Positions 45,468-53,907 of a stretch of DNA of 64,000 nt are shown here, piece by piece. A program made the position numbers and the translations under genes. The notes beneath the pieces are model-generated. The model was given only the letters and a program-made list of their open reading frames with translations. It searched no databases and had not been told where the DNA came from. Every line of letters begins with the position of its first letter. Positions within the stretch are counted from its first letter, which is position 1. This stretch comes from Flavobacterium glycines. GTDB taxonomy: Bacteria > Bacteroidota > Bacteroidia > Flavobacteriales > Flavobacteriaceae. The stretch spans positions 1,674,001-1,738,000 of the forward strand of contig NZ_FNEO01000001.1 of assembly GCF_900100165.1 (NCBI RefSeq), given 5' to 3'.

Positions 45468-45496
45468 GTGAGATTGCTTCGTTCCTCGCAATGACC
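45468..45496. repeat. palindromic repeat in the lipB leader
   Basis: The stretch beginning GTGAGATTGCTTCG and ending CCTCGCAATGACC contains ATTGC (45473-45477) and GCAAT (45488-45492) and is a familiar dispersed repeat in Bacteroidota genomes. It ends two bases before the lipB start codon at 45498. Confidence 0.55.
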
Positions 45497-45497
45497 A

Positions 45498-46202
45498 ATG
45501 AACAAAAAAATCCAACTTCAGGACTTAGGACGCAAAGATTACAAATCAACTTGGGAATTTCAGGAAGAATTGTTTAAAGGAATTGTCGATTTGAAAATCC
45601 AAAACCGAAGGGAAGAAACAAATCTGCCAACGCCTAATTATTTTCTTTTTGTGGAGCATCCGCACGTTTATACTTTGGGAAAAAGAGGTGATTTTGAAAA
45701 CTTATTGCTTTCTGAGAAACAACTCGAAGCCAAAGGCGCTACTTTCTACAAAATCAACCGTGGCGGCGATATTACCTATCACGGACCTGGACAAATTGTA
45801 GGTTATCCTATTTTGGACTTGGAAAATTTCTTTACTGATATTCATAAATATTTACGATTTCTGGAGGAAGCGATAATTTTAACTTTGGCGGAATACGGAG
45901 TTGAATCGGGTAGAAGTGATGGTGAAACCGGAGTCTGGCTGGGTGTAGGAACTCCATTTGCCCGAAAAATTTGTGCTATGGGTGTTCGTGCTTCACGCTG
46001 GGTAACCATGCATGGTTTTGCGTTAAACGTAAATGCTGATTTGGGTTATTTCGATAATATCATTCCTTGTGGTATTCGCGGCAAGGCAGTGACTACTTTA
46101 AATGTAGAACTGGGAGTTGAAAAAGTCGATGAAGCCGAAGTAAAAGCAAAAATCCTGAAGCATTTTACTCAGTTATTTGAAGCTGAATTTGTGACTGTTT
46201 AA
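45498..46202 (+). CDS. lipB: octanoyltransferase (lipoate-protein ligase B)
   Basis: 234 residues. Transfers octanoate from acyl carrier protein to lipoyl domains. Family motifs: HPHVYTLGKRGDFENLL near 51, RGGDITYHGPGQIVGYP near 87, the active-site lysine in ARKICAMGVRASRWVTMHG and the active-site cysteine in IPCGIRGKAVTTL. The length is normal. It stands between two repeat-containing spacers, and the start ATG at 45498 directly follows the palindromic repeat. Confidence 0.96.
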   Translation: MNKKIQLQDLGRKDYKSTWEFQEELFKGIVDLKIQNRREETNLPTPNYFLFVEHPHVYTLGKRGDFENLLLSEKQLEAKGATFYKINRGGDITYHGPGQIVGYPILDLENFFTDIHKYLRFLEEAIILTLAEYGVESGRSDGETGVWLGVGTPFARKICAMGVRASRWVTMHGFALNVNADLGYFDNIIPCGIRGKAVTTLNVELGVEKVDEAEVKAKILKHFTQLFEAEFVTV

Positions 46203-46339
46203 ATTGGTATGGCACTCGGATGAAGCTGATGTAACATATTATCACGGATTTTTTTCTGTTTTCTTTGCTATAAAATATCGGCACGCAGATTTAACAGATT
46301 TTAGCAGATTTTTTTCTAAAACTTCTTTACGGGTAAATC

Positions 46340-46355
46340 TTTGCGAACTTTGCGG
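46340..46355. repeat. third copy of the CCGCAAA/TTCGCAAA repeat
   Basis: TTTGCGAACTTTGCGG is the reverse of CCGCAAAGTTCGCAAA, one base different from the arms at 45248 and 45361. The 202-base spacer between lipB and rnhB holds this repeat and AT-rich sequence; I see no gene in it. Confidence 0.6.
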
Positions 46356-46404
46356 TTAAATAAATTAACTTATGTGACTTATATGGTTTAAAAAAAATCA
46401 GCAA

Positions 46405-47064
46405 TTACAAGTCTAAAGTCAGTTGTTCCGGCAATAATCTAAAACTCATGCGGTGGTATTTGCAAGGGCCGTATTTTTCAATGGCTTCGCGATGTTCTTT
46501 GGTTGGATAGCCTTTGTTTTTTTTCCAGTTGTACATTGGGAATTCCTCGTGAATCATATCCATGTATTCATCGCGATAAGTTTTTGCTAATACTGAAGCG
46601 GCTGCAATACTTAAATATTTAGAATCTCCTTTTACAATGCTCTGATTCGGAATTGATTTTAATAAATTGATTTCTTCAGCAGTGAATTGTTTGCCAAAAT
46701 TATTCTTCAAGCCCAGCTTGGCATTCATAGCTCTGTTACCGTCAACGATAATGAATTCGGGTGATGGATTTAATTTTAAAACCGATTCCTGCATGCCTTT
46801 CATCGAAGCATTCAAAATGTTAATTTCATCAATTTCATTAGGAAAAAGGTGTGTAACGGCAAAACTAACGGCCTGTTCTTCAATTACAGGACGCAATTTT
46901 TCTCTTACTTTTTCAGATAATTGTTTACTGTCGTTAAGTATGGAATTGTTGAAATTTGTTGGCAAAATAATAGCAGCAGCTGTAACCGGACCGGCAAGGC
47001 AACCACGCCCGGCTTCATCGGTTCCTGCTTCAAGAATTAATTGTGAAAAAGTAGAGGCAAGCAT
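46405..47064 (-). CDS. rnhB: ribonuclease HII
   Basis: 219 residues. Removes RNA from RNA-DNA hybrids and single ribonucleotides from DNA. The first acidic motif is [14 protein letters not shown] (Asp-Glu near residues 15-16). The third acidic residue is in [10 protein letters not shown], and the family end has [17 protein letters not shown] with the last Asp/Glu site. [18 protein letters not shown] is the typical RNase HII tail. The gene is convergent with lipB and divergent from the porin gene. Confidence 0.95.
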   Translation of the reverse strand: MLASTFSQLILEAGTDEAGRGCLAGPVTAAAIILPTNFNNSILNDSKQLSEKVREKLRPVIEEQAVSFAVTHLFPNEIDEINILNASMKGMQESVLKLNPSPEFIIVDGNRAMNAKLGLKNNFGKQFTAEEINLLKSIPNQSIVKGDSKYLSIAAASVLAKTYRDEYMDMIHEEFPMYNWKKNKGYPTKEHREAIEKYGPCKYHRMSFRLLPEQLTLDL

Positions 47065-47237
47065 ACTGAAAAGTTTTCGATAGGCAAAGATTATAAATTT
47101 TTTAAGATAATCGTGGCTTATTCTAACGTTTACTTATAACTAAGTCATAATTAAGTTGTTTTTTTATACGTTTTTATCGTTTACCTTTGCTCCAATATTA
47201 GTTTTAAGAAAGAACCCATTATATATAGCTATTCCGA

Positions 47238-49202
47238 ATGAGAATTCTCTTTTATTTATATTTTCTAGTACTGCCAACAATGCTGTTTTCTCAAAAGAAA
47301 GATTTGAAGAAAGATCCAAGAGAGAACGAAGGTCCTAAACAAAGTTTTTCTGAACGATTAAAAGGTGGAAAAGAAAAAGATACTGCTAAAGTCGCTTCAA
47401 TCGACATGTATCGTTTTATTACTTTGGAAAGAGATACGACTTATTTAGATACTGCGTTGACTATTGAAAGAGAGTATAGTCATAATTATCTTCGAAGAGA
47501 TTTATTTGGTTTATTGGCATTTCCTAATGAAGGACAGGCTTATAATACGCTACAGTATAGTTTGACACAACAATCAGCCTATCCGGAAATGGGTTTTAAG
47601 GCTAAACATTTTAATTTTTTAGAAGCGAATCAAATCCGCTATGCCTCGGTGGCAACTCCTGTAACCGAATTGTTTTTTAAATCGATATTAGCCAAAGGAC
47701 ATTCGGTGGATTCCTATTTTGCTGTGAATCTTTCGCCTAATCTGAATTTGTCTATTGCTTACAAAGGATTGCGTTCTGAAGGAAAATATATCAATCAGTT
47801 AGCCAGTACAGGAAGTTTTCGATTTACTATGAGTTATCATACCACCAGTAAGCGCTATTTGATTAACTCGCATTTTACTTCCCAGGATGCTTTGAATGAA
47901 GAAAATGGAGGGATTACAACTCCTGAAGATTTTGAAAGTGAAGATACCAAATATAAAAACAGACAGCGTTTACAGGTGTATTTAACAGATGCCGAATCTT
48001 TTTTGAGAGCCAAACGCATCTTTGTAGATCATATATTCAGAGTTAATCCAAGCGAAGCTGAAAATAATTTATATGTAACACACCAATTTAATTTTGAGAA
48101 TAAGTTTTACCAATACTATCAGCCTACTTTAGAGTCTGCTGTGGGTACGCGGTCCATTTATCGTTTTGGAGATGCAATTGTAACATCTAATTTGAAAGAT
48201 CAGACGCATTATAATAAAATGTATAACAAAGCCGGGTTGTTGTATGAAAATAAAACCCTGGGTAAGTTTCAGTTTTTTATAGATGATTTCAGAAGTAATT
48301 TTTATTATAATCGAATTTTAATTCTGGATAAAGGAGTTATTCCGTCTACTTTGTCCCGAAATATTAATAATGTAGGCGGGCAATACGAATATTGGAAAAA
48401 TAAATGGCACGGTAAATTTTTACTTTCTAAATCCATTAGTAAACAGTCTGTTTCTAATGTAGAAGCAAATTTAAATTATGATTTGAATGATGATTTTCAG
48501 TTTGTTTTTGGTTACCAAAATATAAGCAAATTACCGAATGATATTTATAATTTGTACCAAAGTGAATACGAAAGTTACAATTGGTCAAATACCTTTGACA
48601 ATGAAAAAATCAATGTGCTTAGTGGTAGTGCCGTAACACCTTGGTTTGATGCTTCCTTACAACTGTCGACATTAACGGATCATTTGTATTTTAAAAATAC
48701 GGCAACCGATGCATCGCAACAAATTGTGACACCAAGCCAATTTGGAGGAACCATAAAATACCTTTCTCTTAAATTGAGCAAAGAACTTACTTTTGGAAAA
48801 TTTGCTTTGAATAATACCATATTGTATCAAAAAGCAGATCAAAATGAAGCCATTTTAAATGTACCGGATTTAGTGACCCGAAACACAATTTACTATAGTA
48901 ATTATTTCTTTCAGCATGCTTTGTTTATTCAAACAGGAATTACATTCAATTATTTTACAAAGTTTTATGCCAATGATTATAATCCTGTAATAGGAGAGTT
49001 TTTTGTTCAGCAGCAAAAACAAATTGGAAACTATCCAAACCTTGACTTTTTTATTAATGCTAAAATTCAAAGAACAAGAGTTTATATCAAAGCGGAACAT
49101 TTTAATTCGGCTTATACGGGTAATAATTATTATTCAGCACCTAATAATCCGTATCGTGATATGACAATTCGTTTTGGTTTGATTTGGAATTTCTTTAACT
49201 AA
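47238..49202 (+). CDS. putative outer-membrane porin, bacteroidetal type
   Basis: 654 residues. Signal peptide ending MLFSQ, then a charged linker (KKDLKKDPRENEGPKQ). After that comes a long series of beta strands of barrel type with aromatic ends, finishing in FGLIWNFFN. The strings YSHNYLRRDLFGLLAFPNEGQAYNTL and ANQIRYASVATPVTELFFKS are characteristic of the bacteroidetal putative porin family (PF14121). The substrate is unknown. An exonuclease gene follows 6 bases later and could be cotranscribed. Confidence 0.82.
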   Translation: MRILFYLYFLVLPTMLFSQKKDLKKDPRENEGPKQSFSERLKGGKEKDTAKVASIDMYRFITLERDTTYLDTALTIEREYSHNYLRRDLFGLLAFPNEGQAYNTLQYSLTQQSAYPEMGFKAKHFNFLEANQIRYASVATPVTELFFKSILAKGHSVDSYFAVNLSPNLNLSIAYKGLRSEGKYINQLASTGSFRFTMSYHTTSKRYLINSHFTSQDALNEENGGITTPEDFESEDTKYKNRQRLQVYLTDAESFLRAKRIFVDHIFRVNPSEAENNLYVTHQFNFENKFYQYYQPTLESAVGTRSIYRFGDAIVTSNLKDQTHYNKMYNKAGLLYENKTLGKFQFFIDDFRSNFYYNRILILDKGVIPSTLSRNINNVGGQYEYWKNKWHGKFLLSKSISKQSVSNVEANLNYDLNDDFQFVFGYQNISKLPNDIYNLYQSEYESYNWSNTFDNEKINVLSGSAVTPWFDASLQLSTLTDHLYFKNTATDASQQIVTPSQFGGTIKYLSLKLSKELTFGKFALNNTILYQKADQNEAILNVPDLVTRNTIYYSNYFFQHALFIQTGITFNYFTKFYANDYNPVIGEFFVQQQKQIGNYPNLDFFINAKIQRTRVYIKAEHFNSAYTGNNYYSAPNNPYRDMTIRFGLIWNFFN

Positions 49203-49208
49203 TTCAAT

Positions 49209-49691
49209 ATGACTTTCACCGCTATCGACTTTGAAACTGCGACTTCTTTTCATCCCTGTTCTGTAGGGATTGTTACGGTAGAAAACGGAATTGTGGTTGA
49301 TGAGTTTGTGACTTTAATTCAGCCGCCTAATAATCTTTATAATCCGTACACAATACAAGTTCATGGGATTTATCCCAGTGATACTGCCAGGGCAGAAAGT
49401 TTTCTTCAGGTCTTTCCGGAAATTCAAAAACGGCTACAGAACAGAGTGGTGGTAGCACATAATGAAAGTTTTGATCGTAATGTTTTGACTAAATCCATGA
49501 CGTATTATGGTTTGGATTATGCCGATTTAAACATTGTTAATAGATGGGAATGTACCGTGAAAATTTATAAGGCAAAAGGAATAAAGCCTACAAAACTTAG
49601 TGATTGTTGCCGGGAAATGAATATTTCTTTAAATCATCATGAAGCATTATCTGATGCCAGAGCCTGTGCTCAATTGTATTTGATGCGTTAA
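49209..49691 (+). CDS. DnaQ-like 3'-5' exonuclease
   Basis: 160 residues of the DEDDh exonuclease fold. ExoI motif AIDFETATSF (Asp7, Glu9), ExoII VVVAHNESFDRNVL (catalytic Asp near 89), and ExoIII LNHHEALSDARACAQL (His and Asp near the end). It is a stand-alone domain without a polymerase, similar to exonucleases annotated as DNA polymerase III epsilon-like or RNase T-like. It probably trims DNA or RNA; the substrate cannot be told from sequence. Confidence 0.9.
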   Translation: MTFTAIDFETATSFHPCSVGIVTVENGIVVDEFVTLIQPPNNLYNPYTIQVHGIYPSDTARAESFLQVFPEIQKRLQNRVVVAHNESFDRNVLTKSMTYYGLDYADLNIVNRWECTVKIYKAKGIKPTKLSDCCREMNISLNHHEALSDARACAQLYLMR

Positions 49692-49757
49692 AAGATTAAT
49701 TTTTTAGTGTAGGTTTTTTCATTAAATTAGTGTGCTAACTTTTAGAACATTAATAAG

Positions 49758-51032
49758 ATGAAAGAAAATTTTTTGCATTACCTCTGGAAATTCAAGAAGT
49801 TTGATACGCTGAATTTAAAAACTTCAAATGGACAGGAAATTACCATCATCAGTGTTGGTCAATTTTTAGAATTGGCAGGTCCGGATTTTTTTAATGCTCA
49901 AATTATTATTGGAAATCAAAAATGGGCAGGTAATGTAGAAATCCATCTTAAATCTTCTGATTGGTACGTGCATCATCATGAAAAAGATGCGGCTTATGAA
50001 AATGTAATTCTTCATGTAGTTTGGGAGCATGATACCGAAGTTTTTAGAAAAAACAATTCAGAAATTCCAGTGTTAGAACTCAAAAATTATGTGGATGATG
50101 CTGTACTAAATAATTACCAGCGATTGTTAACTCCAAAATCGTGGATTTTTTGCGAAAAACAACTTAGGGAAGTAGATGATTTTGTTCTTAAAAATTGGCA
50201 GGAACGTTTGTTTTTTGAACGTTTGGAACGAAAGTCAAAAGCAATTTATGAATTGTTAGAGGAAACAAATAATGATTGGGAAGCGGTTTTGTTCTGTATG
50301 CTGGCTAAAAATTTTGGTTTGAATACTAATGGAGAAGTCTTTCTGAAAATTGCCCAATCAATTCCTTTTGCGATTATTCGAAAAGAAAGTTTTGAAGTAG
50401 AAAATCTGGAAGCATTATTGCTCGGTAAAGCCGGTTTGCTGGATGCTGATAAAGAAGATAATTACTTTAAAGATTTAAAATTCAGGTATTTTTATTTGCT
50501 TCACAAATACCAATTAGACTCAAAATCAGAAGGACAGGTTCAGTTTTTTAAACATCGTCCGGATAATTTTCCCAATATTCGATTGTCTCAATTGGCGCAT
50601 TTGTATCATTTGCATCAAAATTTATTTTCCCAAATTAATAGTGTTTGCAGTCTTAATATGGCTTATGAATTGTTTCAGCTAAGTACTTCGGTTTATTGGG
50701 AAAATCACTATCAGTTTGATAAAGAAAGCCCCAAAAAGGTTAAAAAATTATCCAAGTCTTTTATTGATTTAGTGATGATTAATACTATTATTCCCATTCA
50801 GTTTGCCTATGCCAAAAGTCTTGGAAAGGAAACCACAGAAGATTTAATGGCAATGCAGGCCGAGGTCGCGCCGGAGAAAAATGCGATTATAGATAAGTTT
50901 GATTCTTTTGGTATAAAAGCGATTAATGCGTTTGATACCCAATCATTGTTACAGTTAAAGAACGAATATTGTACTGGTGGAAGATGTTTGGATTGTGCTA
51001 TTGGAATGGAATTGCTAAAGAAAAGTAGTTAA
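49758..51032 (+). CDS. DUF2851 family protein
   Basis: 424 residues matching DUF2851, a family found in Bacteroidota and of unknown function. Seen features: MKENFLHYLWKFKKFDTLNLKTSNG at the start, AGPDFFNAQIIIGNQKWAGNVEIHLKSSDWYVHHH near 40-75, and a C-terminal CTGGRCLDCAIG with cysteines that may bind metal. The conserved acidic and basic residues of the first domain have the look of a nuclease-like fold, but that is a guess. It stands 66 bases after the exonuclease gene. Confidence 0.8.
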   Translation: MKENFLHYLWKFKKFDTLNLKTSNGQEITIISVGQFLELAGPDFFNAQIIIGNQKWAGNVEIHLKSSDWYVHHHEKDAAYENVILHVVWEHDTEVFRKNNSEIPVLELKNYVDDAVLNNYQRLLTPKSWIFCEKQLREVDDFVLKNWQERLFFERLERKSKAIYELLEETNNDWEAVLFCMLAKNFGLNTNGEVFLKIAQSIPFAIIRKESFEVENLEALLLGKAGLLDADKEDNYFKDLKFRYFYLLHKYQLDSKSEGQVQFFKHRPDNFPNIRLSQLAHLYHLHQNLFSQINSVCSLNMAYELFQLSTSVYWENHYQFDKESPKKVKKLSKSFIDLVMINTIIPIQFAYAKSLGKETTEDLMAMQAEVAPEKNAIIDKFDSFGIKAINAFDTQSLLQLKNEYCTGGRCLDCAIGMELLKKSS

Positions 51033-51167
51033 AGGTTTCGTTTTTTATACTATCATCAGATAAAACAAAATGTTTTGGAATTGAGTTCCTTGCCGCTTTG
51101 TTGCAGTAAATGAGATTGGTATATTTTTTTTATGATATTGAAAAGAAATAATTATTTTCAATGGCCT

Positions 51168-52145
51168 CTATTTTTTAGCGGCTTTTGCTTTTTCCTTTTC
51201 TTGTTTTTTGAAATATCCTCTAAACAGGAAATTATGTTTCAGGGCTTCCATATTTTGATTCAACTTGAAACTGGCGCCATTGATGTTTGTCATAGTGGAA
51301 TCAATTTTTTGAACTAATTCGGGATTGTTCGAAAGGTAGTTTATCGTGCCTTTTCCTTCTTTCAGATTCAGAATTGTCGCATCAAGATGACTAATTACTT
51401 TGTTTAATTCAATGGTGGATTGATCTAAATTGGTGACCATGTTTTTTATTTTATTGGCTACAGCCGGATCTTTAATCACTCCTATAGCATTGTCGCTTTT
51501 GTCCAATGAAGTTACAAGTTGGTCTATTTTTGTTACTGTTTCAGAAGTTTTTTTGGTAGTTGATTTCAAATAACGCATAGTTTCTCTCAGGTCTTTGGAC
51601 ATCAAAGTGTCATTAAGTAGCAAGCCCAGTGTTCCTTTTCCTTCAATTATTTCATTGGTGATTTTGAGTAAATTGGATGTAAGTTTAGCTGCGTTTTTAT
51701 TGGTTTCATTTAGAGTGTTCATCATGTCTTCTGTACGAATCCGATTGTTGGAAGAAATCTCATCGCCTGGATCAACCGATGGTTCGTTTCCCTTTCCGGG
51801 AATAATACTAATAATCATGTTGCCTACCAGTCCATCGGAACTGATGGTGGCCACCGCATCTTTTTTTATGTAGGGGAAAATGGCTTTGTCTATAATCATA
51901 TCAACACGAATGGAGGTGTCGTTTATCATTTCAATTCCCCGTACTGTTCCCACACTTATCCCAGAATAACGAACACTGTTACCTAATTGTAAACCATTGA
52001 CGTTGTTGAATGTGGTTTTCAGGTGATTGGTTTTGCCAAACATTTTTTCTTTGTCGCCAATGAAATAAATGGCAAGTATAAAAATCAATAATCCAATGAT
52101 TACAAATAAACCAAGGCGTATTTTTTGTGATGTTGTTTTTTCCAT
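51168..52145 (-). CDS. MlaD-like MCE-domain substrate-binding subunit
   Basis: 325 residues. An N-terminal membrane anchor (about 9-28) and one MCE domain (about 38-115; GLQLGNSVRYSGISVGTVRGIE, then DGLVGNMIISI) precede a long helical region with periodic hydrophobics (150-310). It is the substrate-binding subunit of an Mla-type lipid transporter that moves phospholipids between membranes. It is the last gene of a three-gene minus-strand operon, after the ATPase by 7 bases. A Lys-rich end (KEKAKAAKK) closes it. Confidence 0.9.
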   Translation of the reverse strand: MEKTTSQKIRLGLFVIIGLLIFILAIYFIGDKEKMFGKTNHLKTTFNNVNGLQLGNSVRYSGISVGTVRGIEMINDTSIRVDMIIDKAIFPYIKKDAVATISSDGLVGNMIISIIPGKGNEPSVDPGDEISSNNRIRTEDMMNTLNETNKNAAKLTSNLLKITNEIIEGKGTLGLLLNDTLMSKDLRETMRYLKSTTKKTSETVTKIDQLVTSLDKSDNAIGVIKDPAVANKIKNMVTNLDQSTIELNKVISHLDATILNLKEGKGTINYLSNNPELVQKIDSTMTNINGASFKLNQNMEALKHNFLFRGYFKKQEKEKAKAAKK

Positions 52146-52152
52146 TTTTATG

Positions 52153-52896
52153 TTATTTAAAAAAGGCTTGTATTTTTGGGTCTTTTGAAGTATTTAATTC
52201 TTCAAAAGTGCCTTCTGCATAATTGACACCGTCAACCAGTAAAATCATCTTATTCGAAATGGCTCTTGCACAGTCCACGTCATGAGTAATTATGATAGAT
52301 GAGGTGTTGTATTTTTTCTGGATGGATTTCATCAGTAAAATAATTTCTTTTGCCGTTATGGGATCTAATCCTGTTGTGGGTTCGTCATAAAGAATAATTT
52401 TGGGTTGAAGAATCAATGTTCTTGCAAGGGCAATCCTCCGTTTCATTCCGCCTGAAAGTTCTTCCGGCATTAGGTTTAGCGTATGTGTCAAGCCTACGTT
52501 TTCGAGTGCTTCCATGACTAATGGGGTGGTGTCTTTTATGATGCCAAACTTCTTGGTATGGCGTCTTAATGGAAATTCAAGATTTTCCCTGACTGTCATC
52601 GAATCATAAAGGGCACTTCCTTGAAAAAGAAATCCAACTTCTGTTCGAAGTTCATCCAATTCTTCACGTTCGAGTGTACTAATATCTTTTTCCATCACCA
52701 TAATGACGCCACTGTCCGGCTTTTCTAGTCCAATCAGGCATTTTATCATCACCGATTTTCCGGAACCTGATTTCCCCATAATGACTAAATTCTCGCCTTC
52801 AACCAAATGCATATCGAAACCATTTAAAACATGATTGGCCCCATAACTTTTTTTTAGGTCTTTGATTTCTATGACAGTTTTTGGAAGGTTCATCAT
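52153..52896 (-). CDS. MlaF-like ABC transporter ATP-binding protein
   Basis: 247 residues of ABC ATPase. Walker A GKSGSGKS near 40, Q-loop FLFQGSAL, signature ELSGGMKRRIALAR near 143 and Walker B ILYDEPTTGLDP, followed by the switch His in IIITHDVDCA. It belongs to the Mla/Ttg2A subgroup by its partners, permease upstream and MCE protein downstream. It powers lipid transport across the inner membrane. It starts 11 bases after the permease stop. Confidence 0.94.
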   Translation of the reverse strand: MMNLPKTVIEIKDLKKSYGANHVLNGFDMHLVEGENLVIMGKSGSGKSVMIKCLIGLEKPDSGVIMVMEKDISTLEREELDELRTEVGFLFQGSALYDSMTVRENLEFPLRRHTKKFGIIKDTTPLVMEALENVGLTHTLNLMPEELSGGMKRRIALARTLILQPKIILYDEPTTGLDPITAKEIILLMKSIQKKYNTSSIIITHDVDCARAISNKMILLVDGVNYAEGTFEELNTSKDPKIQAFFK

Positions 52897-52907
52897 TCTA
52901 AGTTGTT

Positions 52908-53690
52908 TTATAAATGGTAAAAAATATTAGTAACAAATACTGCGATAAAATCAATTATAAACAGCAACATGGAGGTGAATACCACGGCAGAATTAGCCGC
53001 AAGTCCAACACCTGCGGTGCCTTTTTTACAGTTATAACCTTTAAAACAGCCCACTAATCCTATAGCAAATCCAAAAAAGAGTGTTTTGATTGTGGCGGGA
53101 ATTAAATCGCCAAATTCCAATGCTTCAAAGACTTTATTAAAATACAACAGAAAAGATACATTTCCTTTGATGTTTTCCACGAGATAAGAACCATAAAGAG
53201 CAATGACATCACCAAAAAAAACCAGAATAGGGAGCATGAAGGTTGTAGCTAAAATTCGGGTAACCACCAGATATTTAAATGGATTCGTTCCCGAAACTTC
53301 CATAGCATCAATTTGTTCTGTCACTCGCATGGAACCCAGTTCGGCACCAATTCCGGAACCAATTCGTCCTGCACAAATCAAGGCAGTAATGATGGGACCA
53401 ATTTCCCGAATGATAGAAATACTAACCATTGACGGCATCCAGGAAACAGCGCCAAATTCTTGTAAGGTAGGTCTTGATTGTAATGTAAAAACCAAGCCAA
53501 TGATGAATCCTGTAACGGTAACCAAAAGCAAAGAACGGTTTCCCATATAAAAACATTGTCGAATGAATTCTCTGTATTCTGAGGGGCTTTTAAAAACTTC
53601 TTTAAAAAAACGACCTGCAAATAGGGAAAGTTCTCCAATATCAAGTAAGAATGACTTGAATAATTCGATTATTTTTAAAATAGTTTTCAT
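52908..53690 (-). CDS. MlaE-like ABC transporter permease
   Basis: 260 residues with five to six spans and the MlaE (Ttg2B) motif GRIGSGIGAELGSMRVTEQIDAMEVSGTNPFKYLV in a cytoplasmic loop around 105-140. It is first in the minus-strand operon, so the order is permease, ATPase, MCE protein. MlaB- and MlaC-type genes are absent from the neighbourhood, as in the Bacteroidota version. The system probably maintains outer-membrane lipid asymmetry. Confidence 0.93.
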   Translation of the reverse strand: MKTILKIIELFKSFLLDIGELSLFAGRFFKEVFKSPSEYREFIRQCFYMGNRSLLLVTVTGFIIGLVFTLQSRPTLQEFGAVSWMPSMVSISIIREIGPIITALICAGRIGSGIGAELGSMRVTEQIDAMEVSGTNPFKYLVVTRILATTFMLPILVFFGDVIALYGSYLVENIKGNVSFLLYFNKVFEALEFGDLIPATIKTLFFGFAIGLVGCFKGYNCKKGTAGVGLAANSAVVFTSMLLFIIDFIAVFVTNIFYHL

Positions 53691-53861
53691 CTAAAAAATA
53701 AATTATTTTTTTAAGAAAAACACACTCAGCCTGATATTATGAATGGCTGTAGTAAATATATTAATAATCTATTGATTTTTAGTAAATATGATTGGGCTTT
53801 ATTTATTATTTATGGATTCTGATTTGAATTCGATAACAACTATAAATTCATTTCTGATACA

Positions 53862-53890
53862 AAAAAAAAATCCGCTGTGAAGCGGATTTT
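53862..53890 (-). terminator. terminator of the flotillin-like gene
   Basis: AAAATCCGCT (53867-53876) and AGCGGATTTT (53881-53890) enclose a four-base loop. On the minus strand the stem is followed by a ten-base T-run. Confidence 0.85.
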
Positions 53891-53907
53891 AAGAAATCAA
53901 TCGAAAA

